Source of the DNA: Adineta ricciae
Taxonomy: Eukaryota; Rotifera; Eurotatoria; Adinetida; Adinetidae
NCBI GenBank assembly: GCA_905250025.1
Contig: CAJNOJ010000184.1
Coordinates: 124,001-188,000, forward strand
Direction of reading: 5' to 3'
DNA: 64,000 nucleotides
Below the pieces are notes generated by a model that was given only the letters and a program-made list of their open reading frames with translations, was not told the DNA's origin and did not search any database. Shown here piece by piece: positions 11,163 through 24,589 of the stretch. The position numbers and the translations under genes are program-made. Position 1 is the first letter of the stretch. Every line of letters starts with the position of its first letter.

Positions 11163-12018
11163 AATCGATGATTGTGTTTATCTTCAATAAAACTAGAAAA
11201 TATATTATATTTGAAAATGTTGACGTCATCATTCGATGAATAGACATTATGACATATTCAGAACAATAGATGATTGAGATTGCAAACGTTTCGAAAACAT
11301 CTTCACATGAGAATCTTCCATCGAAAGCAATTAATGTCCTATAGAAAATTTTCCGACGATTAATACTTATAAGTGACATGCGGAAAAGTAGGTCGCCCAA
11401 ATACTTATCAGAATTTCTATTACGGATAAAGATAGCCGGTTTTAATCTTATTAATAAATATGTATTCAATTATTTATCAGCAAGATGCCATACCATGTCA
11501 GCAGTTGCCGTCTACACTCAAACGATCTCATGCTGTTCGTCGGAATAGAGAACAAAAATAGATCAAGTCCGTCTCATATATTTGTCTTCACTAAATTTTC
11601 TTATCGTATTGGCAACAACATTAGTGTGTTCTTCAAACATTTTCTCAAGTGTTCCTAATGAATTGTATAAACATAAATGACGAGTACTCGGCACTCAGAA
11701 TGAAATTCATCGTCAAAGAGCTATTTCCTACGTGCGCCGTTTGGGGGTATAGACTGTCGTAGTAATGTTTCCTTTGACAAGATCACGAATACCATTATCA
11801 TCAACAACGCTATCAGGTCGGATTAAGAACACACGTACTTTGTTTCTCTTTGAAGTTCAATGACAGAATAACTAGATGAATATTATTAGAAACGACAAAA
11901 CAAATCCGCAAATAGACATATGTATCTCTTTCTTGTTTATTAGTGATTATGATTAACAAATACATATGTAAAAACATTAACTAGAATAAGAAGTAAATCA
12001 ATAATTATGTATATATAT
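11163..12018. other. Intergenic, no gene seen
   Basis: This is the convergent spacer between the GPCR gene and the TRIM-like gene. A 143-codon minus-strand frame (11038-11469) runs back into the GPCR and has no domain features, so it was rejected. No repeats were recognised. Confidence 0.35.
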
Positions 12019-13574
12019 TTAAAATCGAAATACAGCTAATCCATGTTGATCTTTAACAACAAGTTGTTGTTTACTTTCTATCACACAAATATTGTATCCA
12101 TCATGTTGAATTTGTTGTCTTACACGTCCTTGTCCATCTACTAATGTAACTGTTTCTGGTTCCGATGTATTGTTCATAATTAACCAATAATTCGATCGAT
12201 ATGAAGTTAATAAACAACACCAATAATCTGGATGTACAGCCTGTCCAAGAATTTCACCTTGGATCAATCGTTGTAGTTGAAAATTAAATACATCAACACG
12301 CCATTGATGTGTTGTGGAATTTCTTATAGTCATTGCAAGATGATGATCATTTGTTCGAATGCATCGTGCAACTTCGATAGACGATGCCGTGTTTATTGAG
12401 AAAACTTGATCGCGAGTATACTTTTGAATTAAATGAAACGATGGTAGTGAACGATGTTCAATCAAAGGTGATTCACCCATAGCATACAATACATACAGAT
12501 TGGTCCTAGATAGGAGAATAATGCAATTGTTTTTTTTCTTTTGTGTATATTAAATTTATGAATAAAAACTATACTTATGTGTAGTGATTGACCAGATGTG
12601 AGGATTTTCTGGTGTGAAAATTTGTTTGATTTCATTGGTTTGAATGTCAAATGTATGTAGAGCAGCACCGGCAAGAAGAAAAATATTTAAATATTCACAC
12701 CAAAGAATATCGTGAATCGATATGAATGCTGGTTCAACATCAACACGCCTGGTCAATCCATATTCAGAATCGAAAATTAATAATGTACTTGGTTTCATCC
12801 ATGTAAGGATTATGGAATTAGAGTGATCGACCGTTCGAACAGCCAAGGCTGGTGTATTTGATGATAATATATCAAATCGTTTGGATAAAATGATTTGATC
12901 TAGTGACGGAACAGTTTCAATTGAATTCGATGGTAGTTTTGGTGATGGAAAATGACCACGTGAAATATTGATATCGCCAGCTAATGAACACGAATCAAAA
13001 TTAATTCGAAGAAGATCACGAAATGTCAATAGGTCTGTAATTTGACTTTGAATTGAAATAAATCGTCTATGAATATGCCGAACATCTTCAGGATGAATTT
13101 GCTTTGGAACTTGAAAACAACTCAACATGTATTTCACATCATATAAAACAAAATCCTACCTCGAAGTAATCGATCAATAGGTTCTTGTACGAAATTTTCT
13201 AACGATTGTAAATATTCACCTTTGGTGATATTCCATTGTTCATTCAATCGGTTTTGTGCATGTTCAATATGTGATCGAATTTGCTCGCTGTACTGATCAA
13301 TAAATTGAAACATTTTATCTTTCCATTCATATAGAGATTTATAAACTTGTTCGATAATTGCTTGCACTGGTTGATAGTTTTGAATTGTTTGTTCAAGATT
13401 GACGGCATGATTTTGTATAGAATGAATCTGATTTTGAATTTGTTGTTGATATTCTTGACCATGTTCAAAACATAAATGAAATGAACAGTGTGGACACATG
13501 AAATATTGACGAGCATGACGTGGAGATATTTGAAAAAGATTTTGGAAATAATCGATATCGTTAGATCCGTTCAT
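12019..13574 (-). CDS. TRIM-like protein: half B-box, coiled coil, propeller-like C-terminus
   Basis: Exons 13574-13160, 13109-12575 and 12505-12019 give 478 residues. Near the N-terminus a short zinc-binding motif (CPHCSFHLCFEH; C27, C30, C35, H38) resembles the C-terminal half of a B-box. A Gln-rich coiled coil follows at about residues 40-130. The remaining 300 residues are rich in beta-strand-like repeats with alternating W, D and hydrophobic residues, as in NHL or WD propellers. No RING is present in this gene. TRIM-type proteins are usually ubiquitin ligases or adaptors. The neighbouring gene upstream on the same strand, 184 bases away, supplies a RING and TRAF-type fingers. Whether the two products cooperate is speculation. 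Confidence 0.65.
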
Positions 13575-13758
13575 TTCTTATTGAAGTTTTATTTTAGATT
13601 ATTCGTTCATCGTCATTCGTGTTATTGTTGAAACAAAGGAAAAACAAACAACATTTCGACTGGTTCATCTTATTCGTACAAGTAGAGACATCTGATATAT
13701 TTATTAAGAAAAAGAATCGTATAGTCAATCTTATGATTAATCCATGAATATGTGATTA

Positions 13759-14848
13759 TTACTGTTCCACTTGGATCCAGGTTAAGATAAAGTATGAATT
13801 TTCAATAAATAATTCAAGTTTATTCACATCAATCCACGATGTGAACTGAATCACTTGGGAAATATCACGTTTCAATGAAATAGTCTTCGAATAAATGGGT
13901 AATTCATTTTTCCGACCTATGACGTTGAATGTGCAAGTTTCATTAGGATGATGAACGGACATGACTTCACAAGCATGAAGTGTGAAGTTTTGCGTCGTTG
14001 ATGAAATTATTAGAGGGTTTTTCCAATCGTTATAAATAATACATAGATAACCATGTAAAAATACACTCAATCGTTCAGTTCTTTTATGTGGACGAATAGC
14101 AAGAGCCTTTTCTTCATTTGTGTATCGAGCATTGTGCCAGTTTAATCCAGCAAAGCCATCTGGAACAGAACCGCATTTGTCTCGTTCAAGTAATGATGCG
14201 AAAACTATTGTTTGAACATGTGGGCGAACTAGAAGAGAGAGAGAGACAAAAAAGCATTTATTATCTACAACATCAATGATATTATCTACCTTCATTTCTT
14301 GTAGATCTCGTATCTCGTACTTGTTTTTCATTCGTATGTACTTTCTTCCCAAATTGTTCAGTTATTTCAGCAATTTGTTCTGTTAATTGTTGATTTTCTG
14401 CAAGAATCTTGCTAAGCACTGGACGTAATTGTTCATAAGGACATTGACTAAGATGCTCAGATAATTGATCTCTCAAACCAACCCATGGGCATCGAATATC
14501 TGCTGCTGCACACGAATAAGAATGCAGACTCTTTCGCTGACATACCTTCAAATGATCATCGAAATTGCCACGCTCAATATTTGTTGACCCGCATGTTTGA
14601 CATTTAACACGAAGACTATCGAGCATATTTAATATCAATCGTGTTTTGACTACTTGTAATTGTTGCATATTCGAAATTTTCGAACGGCAAGTTGGACAAG
14701 ATTTATTTGAACTAAGCCATGTTTCAATGCATGCATAGCAAAACGTATGATCACATTGAGTATTGACTGGTGTTTGGAAAGGATCATTACAAATAGAGCA
14801 TTTTAGATTTTCATTGATGGCCGTTTCGTTCACATATTCATAAGTCAT
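13759..14848 (-). CDS. RING finger E3 ligase with TRAF-type zinc fingers
   Basis: Two exons (14848-14290 and 14228-13759) give 342 residues. I start at ATG 14848, which places the RING 16 residues from the N-terminus; an in-frame ATG at 14923 would add 25 residues. A C3HC4 RING occupies about residues 17-57 (CSIC...HTFCYAC...CPTC). Cys/His pairs typical of TRAF-type zinc fingers follow at about 85-145, then a coiled coil. The C-terminal 150 residues contain beta-rich sequence resembling a TRAF/MATH-like or SIAH-like domain, which is uncertain. RING proteins bring E2 enzymes to substrates for ubiquitination. The intron between coiled coil and C-terminal domain contains a GA microsatellite (about 14232-14246). 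Confidence 0.75.
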
Positions 14849-15912
14849 TGTAAATGTAGTGAAAGAGATGTTGCGCAAGAATTTATTTTCAAAAAGTAAC
14901 AGAGAGCAAAATCCTATTGACAAAGATGACTAATTTCTTTTTCCTTTTTATTTCATCTCGTACCGACTACTTGTCTTGTTTTTCGACTATTTTTTCAAGC
15001 ACATGTCTGTTGAATAACTTGGAAAAAACCGTTTGAGAACAGAAAATCAGCTATTGAAAATTACTCGATAAATTGGCATTCCTCTATTATTTGTATATGA
15101 CCTAAGGTCTGTTATTTCACCTCTGATATCGGTAAATCAAATAACTTTCCGCTCGATAGACTTACCTGATATTTGATCGATCAGGACAAAAAAAAAGCGG
15201 AATTTCTCTTACCTTGTGTGATACATTTACATCAAATACAATTCATTTCTTTCATGTTCTTCTTTACTGGTCATAATTTATAGGTTTATTATGTTTTTCT
15301 CTTTATTCAAATTTCATACGAACAGTAGTAGAGTCGAACTATGCATGCATTTGATTCTATCAACGGAAATATAACTTGCTAGAAGGAATACTAGATTTTA
15401 TGTACCGTAATGTGTCAAGGTAAAGTTTGATTTGTATCAAAAATATTTGCTCTTATCATACATTTCGTCATCAAACGCTCAGTTTTCTCAAAGTCTTCTG
15501 TAAAAGAAGTTTCTATTTATATGTATCTTCATACATTCAGTTTGATAACGAATAATATATATTTAATGGTTTTTCTCTCTCTTTCTTCTTTTATTCTTGC
15601 ACTCCATCATCGTTGATTTCCACCTTGAAGAGAAGAATATATATGTACACTCAATCAAATAAATAACGACATTAAGAAAATGCGACGAGCTAGAAGGAAA
15701 ATGACAGAACGATCGAAAACATCGAATGATCATTACACTTGTAATTTTTATGATACATATATATGTGCATCATCATCACCAGTAGTTATACAGAAGAAAA
15801 AAAGTCAGTCAACCAGCACGCACTTTTTTCTTGTCAAGTAGTTTTACCTAATCGTACTTATTCTTTATTGTTCTTCTCAGATCATTTCTAATATTCTTGT
15901 ATAATTGTGCAT
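14849..15912. other. Intergenic, no gene seen
   Basis: This is a divergent spacer between the RING gene and the ClC gene. It is AT-rich with several polypyrimidine runs and no open frame longer than 60 codons. It should hold the promoters of both genes. Confidence 0.35.
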
Positions 15913-18900
15913 ATGGCATCCCCCAGTGGTGGTGGTAGCAGTAGTAATAACAATCCTAGTGAAAGAAAATTAACACGTATGTATTTATAATCATTTGTTT
16001 GTGCGATGAAGCGTGTACGTTTATCGATTTGTAGGTGACACTTCTCTAGATAGCCATGCACGATTTAATCTCTCTCCGGTTCCGAGTGTAGAAGATGATG
16101 AAGATGATGGAGTCGGACACGAAACTCACCGAGGCTTGAATCGCATCAATCAAGATGATAGTGGCGAAGAAGCTGATGTAGCGGGCAGTGGACCGAGTGG
16201 AGGAACAACGACGGTGACATTGTATGATAAAAATGATGGGATTAGTAGTCCACCACCAAGCAGACATCAAGAACAAGGTTTTTATTTTAATTAGTAGAGT
16301 GAATTGAACAAAAGAACTTCATGGATTTTTAGTAACGAATGTAACATATGTTGTTCGAAAACATTATGAAAATTTTGAAACAATCGACTGGTTGAAAGAT
16401 TTAATGCGAAATCGTATTCGTCATCGAAATACACGTGCTCACAGACGTGATGGTTGGAAAAAACGATTTGCATTTTGGTTTGATACATGGAGTGGTTGGA
16501 TTTGTGTACTATTAGTCGGAGTATCGGCAGGTACGATTATAAATTCTTTGATCAAATGCTTATTTTAATACTTATTGATTTCAAGGTCTCGTCGCTGGTT
16601 TTGTCGATATTGGTGCAAAATGGATGAGTCATTGGCGAACAGGTATTTGTGCACCTGCGTTTTGGCTTAACCGTGAACAATGTTGTTGGGGATCTCGACA
16701 TGTCGAATTTGATGATGTACATAATGAAATTTGCGAATATGTAATAGCGAATATCAGTCGTTTTTCAATCTTTATTTTGTGTTATTTTGATTATTTAGTG
16801 GAAGTCTTGGTCGGATTTATTTGGATTTAATGAATTATCAGCAAGTGCATGGTTTTTGCAATATTTTATGTTTATCTTTTGGTCGGTTGTGTATGCAGCA
16901 TTCATTGTGGTACTTGTTGTTGGCTCAGCACCATATGCAAGTGGATCAGGTATTCCAGAAATCAAGACAATTCTATCGGGTTTTATTATGTATGGCTACT
17001 TGGGCAAATGGACATTTATTATCAAAAGTATTGGTATGATCTTTGCGACTAGTGCAGGTCTTATCGTGGGTAAAGAAGGACCATTTGTACATATATCGTG
17101 TTGTTGTGGAAACCTATTCTCAAGTAAAAATAATGACAAGATATTCTTCTGATTTTGAGAAAAGAATTTAATAATTCATTTAGAACTCTTTCCTAAATAT
17201 GGACAAAATGAAGCACGTAAACGTGAAATCTTATCGGCAGCAGCAGCAACAGGTGTTTCTGTCGCATTTGGTGCACCAATTGGTGGCATTCTTTTCAGTT
17301 TAGAAGAGATTAGTTATTATTTTCCCTACAAAACTTTATGGCGAACATTTTTCTGTTGTATGATTGGAGCATTAGTCGTCCGCACAATAAATCCATATGG
17401 AAATGGACATGAAATTCAGTTTCCTGTAGAATACAACGTTCCATGGGCAACATTCGAAGTAGTACCATTCATTGGTCTTGGTGCACTCGGTGGATTATGG
17501 GGAACGCTATTCATTAAAACTAATATTCGGTGGTTAAAATACAAGAAAACTAGTCGAATTGGACAATATCCTCGAGCGGAAGTGATCCTTCTAACAATTA
17601 TTACAGCTTTGGTTTGTTTTCCTAATCATTATTTGAGATTAACTATGCCAGAGTTAATTCGACGATTAGTCGGACAATGTCATGTTGACGATCATATGGA
17701 CCTTTGGTAAGTAATCTTCATTATCATTTCAAATTCTATTTATTAAATTTGACCTATATACAGCGATTATGAACGAGAAATACCAATTGGAACAGCTTCA
17801 GCCAAATTATATGCAGCAGTTGCTGGACCGGGTATTCATCGTGCACTTTGGCAATTATTATGGGCTTTGATTGTACAAATCACATTGGTCATATTCACAA
17901 TTGGCACGAAGGTTCCATCTGGCCTAATCATTCCAAGTATTTCAATTGGAGCTATAGCGGGTCGTATCATTGGAATTATTACTGAACAAATTGCCTATCG
18001 CAATCAACATTTAGCTATATTAAGACATGAATGTGGTGTTTCAAATGAACATTGTGTCACACCTGGACTCTACGCCGTCGTGGGTGCATGTGCATTTCTA
18101 GGTGGTGTTAGTCGAATGACTGTTTCGTTAGTAGTAATTATGAGTGAAGTGACAGGTGGATTATCCTATATTGTTCCACTGATGGTAGCAGCATTAACAG
18201 CCAAATGGGTTGGTGATGCATTCGGAGAAGGAATTTATGAAGAGAATGTTAAACTAAGCGGTTATCCATATCTCGGTAACGAAATGAATTACAAGTAGAT
18301 CAAATTGTGTGTTTTTATTTCTCTATAGAAAATCGTGAAAGTTATCGATTGACACGTAAGGCTGGTGAAGCAATAGTTGATAAACGTACTGGTGAAGTGA
18401 GACCGTTAATATGTATCGTTCAAGATGGAATGACTATTTATCAAATCGATAAATTGATTCGTCAGCATCCACATTCGATCTATCCTGTTGTTCTTAGTAC
18501 AGATTTTCCCTGCATTGTCGGTCAAATCCTACGACGAGATTTACTAGCGGTTTTGAAGTCACGTAAAACTCAATTAACTTATGAACAATCGAAACCGGTC
18601 TTAAATCGAAAAATCTCCGTAGTGTCAATGTCAAATTTATTGAATAAATCAGGTCAACCATCTTCGTTAGGAATGCGTCGAGCATCATTAGCATTACAAG
18701 CATCACGAGTTTTGCAATTACATAAACTAGTCGATCGAGCGCCGATTCTCGTAACTGATCAAACACCAATGGAGGCGGTTATTGATATATTTAGAAAACT
18801 GGGTTGTCGACAATTATTCGTTACAAAAAATGGGTAAGTTTATTCATTATTCGAGTATGTAACATCACAATTCTTTTTATTTCAGTCGTCTACAAGGAAT

Positions 18901-18967
18901 TTTAACACGAAAAGATATTATTCGATTGATGCACGAAGCGAACGTTTCAGAGAAGATGGAACACTGA
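15913..18967 (+). CDS. ClC-type Cl-/H+ exchanger of the ClC-3/4/5 group
   Basis: Nine exons (15913-15976, 16035-16277, 16333-16530, 16586-16740, 16799-17123, 17184-17706, 17764-18275, 18329-18833, 18886-18967) give 868 residues. The signature GSGIPE is at about residue 269 and GKEGPFVHI at about 311. The latter contains the gating glutamate E313 that couples proton transport. The second exchanger glutamate is kept in [10 protein letters not shown]. Two cytoplasmic CBS domains close the protein (about 690-745 and 805-860). Together these mark the intracellular ClC-3/4/5 group, which exchanges chloride for protons to help acidify endosomes and lysosomes. The acidic N-terminus of about 100 residues is longer than in vertebrate ClC-5. 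In exon 7 the donor at 18276 is preferred to one 23 bases further on because only it keeps the frame. The 3' AATAAA is at 19085-19090. Confidence 0.93.
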
Positions 18968-19117
18968 AATAACAAACTATGTATACCTGTATAGTACATG
19001 TTGTCTTTCAGTTAGCGAACTTTCTTTTTTTTTTGTAAGCTTAGAAATCTTTTTGAATATTTATGTACAAAGTTCATAGTTCAAAATAAACAATGATATT
19101 CACATTCTGTTTTTGTC

Positions 19118-19516
19118 TTAATTTGCATGTGTTTTCAACATCATTTGTCGGTATCGATTCGATTTTGTTATCCCATCAGGTATTTCAAAAAGACGACCTG
19201 TTATCGTGTCGCGCCGGCAACATTTTTCTCCACAACAGTAAGAACCTGACGAACAACATTGCGTTGAACAGCAGACAGGATATCGTTTTGGACAACAACC
19301 TTTTCTAGTCGCACAACAAACAGGAAAATCCTTCGTACAACAATTTGTTGGGTCATTCGGACAACATACATTACTTTTGGCTGGACAACAACCGAGATTA
19401 TAACAACATGTTGAACCGATTTCCGCCAAAGTACATTGAAATTGAATACAACTACCGTTTAGTGAGGAAATAAAGAAGATAAACATAAGATTTATACACA
19501 AAACACGTAACATCAT
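19118..19516 (-). CDS. Secreted cysteine-rich protein, granulin-like
   Basis: A single exon encodes 132 residues if translation starts at ATG 19516, which leaves a clean signal peptide (about residues 1-22). An upstream in-frame ATG at 19546 would add ten polar residues. The mature part contains repeated CC pairs spaced about 7-10 residues apart (GCCP, NCCT, VCCA, GCCP, VCCS, QCCS, YCCG, KCCR). That is the pattern of granulin/epithelin modules stacked by disulfides. Granulins are secreted growth and lysosomal factors, but small animal proteins of this look also serve as defence or structural peptides, so function is open. The 3' end overlaps the ClC 3' region on the other strand. Confidence 0.7.
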   Translation of the reverse strand: MMLRVLCINLMFIFFISSLNGSCIQFQCTLAEIGSTCCYNLGCCPAKSNVCCPNDPTNCCTKDFPVCCATRKGCCPKRYPVCCSTQCCSSGSYCCGEKCCRRDTITGRLFEIPDGITKSNRYRQMMLKTHAN

Positions 19517-19552
19517 CGTTGGTTTAGTTTTTGAAACAGTGTACACAGCTAT

Positions 19553-21363
19553 TTATAAAACAAAGAATGAATCATTGTCAAAGATAAGATGTATCACGTT
19601 TATAAAAACAAAAGACGTAGTTAGTCGACTAATTCCAAGCAATACGACGACGACCATGGAACTAAGAATAAAAAGAAAATGTGGAGAAAAAGAGAACAGG
19701 TTTTGTTTTACTTGTGAATCGGTTGTTGGTATCAATGGAGGTTGTTCGAAAGTTTGTTTTGATTCTTCGTATTCAATCGGTTGTTCTGGTTCCTTACGGA
19801 CGATGAATATCTGAGAAAAATGATTTAGATAGACAACAACAACAACAACAAAGTCATTTTACTTGTGGCTTTTGTTCGATTGGTGTCGTTTGCTTTTGTT
19901 TTTCGATCAAATCGTATTTTCGTGCTTGTTCCATTTCTTCAATTAAAGTTCGTTGTTTTTCGTAGATTTCCTTTTGTTTTTCTTTGAAAAGATGTAATTG
20001 TTTAATTAATTGATTTTGTCTTTCAGTTAGTATCGGTCGGAGTAATTTCATACGTGTTTTTTGTTCATCATTCCATTGTTGATCATATCGAGACCATTGT
20101 TTGGCAGCATCTTCTCTTCAATATTCATTTTTAGAAAGACGAATGGAAATTTTCGAAAGAAAAACATACGGATACATGTCATCAACTTCTTTTTCTTTGT
20201 TTTTCTCAACTCTCATCTGTTGTTGAAATTGCTGAAGAACATTGGAGACATTTTCCTTTAATTGTTTTTGTTCATCGAATTGTTCCAAACGAGATTCGTA
20301 TTCGGGATGCACAATTGATGTAAGAATGTCAATGTCCATATCCTAACAATCGAGCATAAGCGAATATGTAAGTTTCAAGGATATGTTACCAGTCGTTGTT
20401 GAACTTCTTTTGATCGTTTATGCAATTTTGCTTTATGTTGACGAAGAAGTTGACGTCTGAGAAAGAAAATATTGAATATATTTCATACTCATATGCTTAT
20501 ACCCTTGATCTTGTTGAATAGGAAAGTTTTCTGTTTGTCTTCTAATTTCTTGAAATTCTTCTAATCTTATTTGTTCTTTATACCAATGTTCTTCTTCCTG
20601 TTTGAAAAGTTCCGCCTAAATATAAATTCGTTTAGAATAAGATGGATATACATGTGACATACCTGTTTCTCTAATTGATTGAATTCTTCCATTTGTTGTT
20701 GAAGAATCAACTTCAATTGTTGGTGTCGTCGTTTCCGTTCGTTTTGTTTGTCATCTCGTTGTTCGAAAGACAAATCTTGCAATTTATGGATTTCCATTGT
20801 TTGTAAATCGAAATTATTCGTTGTTTCAGGTTGCGGCGAATGTTCGGATGCTGACTGAAAGAAATCGATTGGCATGTTCATTGGAGGTATCGCTTCATGC
20901 GAAGATCGACGATATGAAAGCAATTCTGACTGAACAAATTCAATAAAATACTGAACTAGAAGATCAGAGGTTATAGATTAAACCTGGTATTTATTTTTAT
21001 CTGCTTCAAGTATAGCAGATAAATGGTTACGACGTTGTTCAAGACGTTTTGATTTTTCTGCTTTTTTTTGTTCGAGACGAAGTTCTTCATCACTAATCAA
21101 AATAGTAAATTGAATAGAAGATGCGTTGATTGTCAATTTAAACTTCTATTACTTGAGAATACCGGAAATAGGTGATGCCCATTTACTATTAGCAGCACTG
21201 TAACGATTTTGATTTATGTTATGAGTGACTGTCTGTGACTTTTCACTTCTAGAAAGAAATATTCCAGTAGAATACTTGAAGAACATCATACAGTCTGGTA
21301 CTTTTTTTCGTTGCTAATATCTGTCGCATTTAGCAGTTCTTTAACTGTTGATTGAGAATGCAT
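19553..21363 (-). CDS. Long coiled-coil protein, unknown (possibly ciliary or centrosomal)
   Basis: Nine exons (21363-21302, 21248-21153, 21092-20984, 20929-20663, 20615-20503, 20456-20390, 20342-20170, 20115-19863, 19810-19553) join in frame to 465 residues. Nearly the whole chain from residue 50 to 380 is charged alpha-helix, rich in Glu, Lys, Gln and Arg with heptads. A Pro-rich break occurs near residues 100-130. This composition is typical of cytoskeletal or centrosomal rods, but I cannot assign a family. The last exon adds an unexpected hydrophobic tail (about residues 420-450). Either it is a C-terminal membrane anchor, or the true last exon differs, since a possible donor (CAA followed by GTAAAAC) lies just before the hydrophobic part. 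The stop codon is only 36 bases from the start of the granulin-like gene. Confidence 0.6.
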
Positions 21364-22380
21364 TTTCGAAATTGAAAGGGCACACATTAACGTTCATTTG
21401 CTTGCAAAACTATACAGCCATTAGGAATCACTTAGCCATGGTGAAATTACCGTATAGGATATTTTTTCGTAAGATTTCTCGATAAATATTCAACAAAATC
21501 ATTAGTTGGTTCCGTCTGATTACTTTTCTAATTGATAAGATAAATCCTGATTATGTACTCCTGTGTTCGATAGATGTCAGAAGTCTATTTATCACAGAAA
21601 AACAACTGTACGTTTATAACTAGAAAGCTCCCGTGGAAACTACACGGCGATTTTTCTCAAAAACAATTGTAGTTCTTCTATAACCGTACGTTAATCGAGA
21701 CAGTTGTGGTAACCGATTAATAGGCTTTTAACCGTTTAAGGGAAAACATGGAATTCATGGCGGAGGCGCGAATTCTGGAAATCTATTGGTTAAAAATAAA
21801 ACGTATAGAAATTATTCATTTTAATTTGAGTATTATGGTTATTCTTGTTACTTTCACGAAAAAAAATCTATCACGTCAATTCAGCTGAGAGCTGCAAAGC
21901 GAAAGTAAATCTTGCTTGATTCAAGATAAAAATATCACGGGAAAAAAGCAAGTTGTCTGATGGGTCAAGTCGACTTGTCTCATTCACATGAATCTTCAAC
22001 TGCTCGGAATGCAAATAACACGGAAAGCGAGTTATCCCACAGGACAATTCGAGTTGTCTCATTCATATGGATTTTCATCTATTATACATTTGAAACAGCA
22101 TGTAAAGCGATTTTTCTCTTTAACACGGGTCTTCATCTTTTCATGACGCATATAATACGTAAAGCGAGTTATCTCAGAGGAAAATAATACAGGTTTTATG
22201 ATCATTACGTTTTTCTAAATAATTTTGTTATATATTTATTATTAAACAGTGTTCCATGCACTAAATTTAGCTGAATTATCATTAACCGACGTGCGTCACG
22301 ATCGACGTTCAATGATACCGCGGATGATACACGAATATCGAGTCATTTCTAAATGTAAGGTACGAAGTAAATTAAATGGC
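21364..22380. other. Intergenic with degenerate short repeats
   Basis: This is noncoding sequence upstream of the coiled-coil gene. Between about 21890 and 22180 a degenerate unit recurs at roughly 60-90-base spacing, built around AAAGCGAGTTATC or AAGCGATTTTTCTC preceded by a short CAT/CGTAA segment. No coding frame was found. Confidence 0.35.
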
Positions 22381-22564
22381 TTCAGCATTTGTTTAGTTTT
22401 TTGAATTGTTTTCGTGTAAGTTGAACTTGTTCTTCAATCTTCTTTTGTGTCAATGCTTATTCATCAACGAGTTCTGCACATTTTTTCATATATAGACTTC
22501 GTAGGTCAACATTTTTCATATGTATTTGATTCATTTTTCCTATATAACGCTGTTCGATTTCCAG

Positions 22565-22582
<18 letters not shown>
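22381..22582 (-). pseudogene. Broken coiled-coil gene fragment antisense to KAT-like 5' end
   Basis: Reading leftwards from 22582, an open frame of about 41 charged residues (including [12 protein letters not shown] and LYMKKCAELVDE) meets a TAA near 22458-22460. It then continues in the same frame for about 24 more charged residues (including TQKKIEEQVQLTRKQF) to a second stop near 22381. Composition and heptad pattern suggest it once encoded a coiled coil. The fragment overlaps the presumed first KAT exon by about 18 bases on the opposite strand. I cannot name the parent gene. It may instead be a real exon whose end is spliced. Confidence 0.3.
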
Positions 22583-23710
<1,128 letters not shown>

Positions 23711-23867
23711 ATATCGAGATTTTATTGTTTATTTTACATATTGTACAGAATATTGTTCTTCTGTTAGATTGAATTCTTCTTTTCTTTTGTTCCTCTACAT
23801 AGTTCAATATTGTCGAAGTATGAATGAAATAAATGATCGTTCAAATTCTAACGTTAGTGTTAGGTTG

Positions 23868-23990
23868 AAGTCCAAGTTGGACATTAGAGTTGGAACTGGC
23901 CCAGCGATCCGGCTCCGGACCGAACGAAACCGGATGAAAAAAATTCGTCCGGTTCTAACTCTGTTGGACAGACTTCTTGATGATATGTCG
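23868..23990. repeat. Imperfect hairpin within inserted DNA
   Basis: A GC-richer stretch holds two inverted pairs: GAAGTC...AGAGTTGGAACTGG (about 23875-23905) against its imperfect complement near 23955-23982, and an inner CCGGATGAA/TTCGTCCGG pair around 23929-23952. It lies left of the inverted-repeat transposon and is absent from array units 2 and 3, so it belongs to the extra DNA of unit 1. It may be part of a composite mobile element. Confidence 0.4.
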
Positions 23991-24047
23991 TTTGTTGGGG
24001 AAACGGACAGTTGCTCGTATGGACAGTTAGGCGCGGACACTTGCGCG

Positions 24048-24589
24048 CTAGGACAGTTGCTCGCAGAATAAACTATTATTAGAATTATGAATAAAATAAT
24101 GGAATCAAGATTAGTTAAATAAATCAGGAAGATTTCGACTAGATTCAGTGAAAATAGGGCTTTTAAAAGTCTCATATCTCGGTCATAATGATTTGGTAAC
24201 AAGAATGTTTTGAAAGTTGTACTACTCGAGTAAGGCTGTAAACTCAGAGTGATCCATTGATAAACATGTTCTTCCACAGTTCCATGCACAACTGAGTACG
24301 CTAAAATAGTGACTACGACCAAGCTACATATACCTGTAATCTGAGTAAAACTCAATCGACCAGTATAGCTTCAGTGAGCTTGATGCCATTAGAATTACTG
24401 GTGTCACAGGCTTAGTGAGACCGTATCAGCTCCGTCCTCTATCCACGCTACGCATAGCCAGTATTAAAATTTCGTAAAAAATTTCGCTCAGAAGTCGGTC
24501 AAAATCTTCCTGATTTACTTAACTAATCTTGATTCCATTATTTTATTCATAATTCTAATAATAGTTTATTCTGTGAGCAACTGTCCTAG
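24048..24589. mobile_element. MITE-like non-autonomous DNA transposon with 92-bp terminal inverted repeats
   Basis: The two ends, 24048-24139 and 24498-24589, are inverted copies over 92 bases with only three mismatches. Both begin CTAGGACAGTTGCTC. The 358-base interior has no coding potential. Short length, long near-identical inverted ends and no transposase are features of miniature inverted-repeat transposable elements. TA (or CTAG) flanks both ends, compatible with a Tc1/mariner-type TA target duplication, though the target site cannot be fixed from one copy. The high similarity of the ends suggests recent activity. The element is present in array unit 1 and absent from units 2 and 3. 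Confidence 0.75.

Noticed and set aside
11038-11469. 143-codon minus-strand frame
   Set aside because: It runs antisense into the GPCR coding sequence and has no protein features, so it is a shadow frame.
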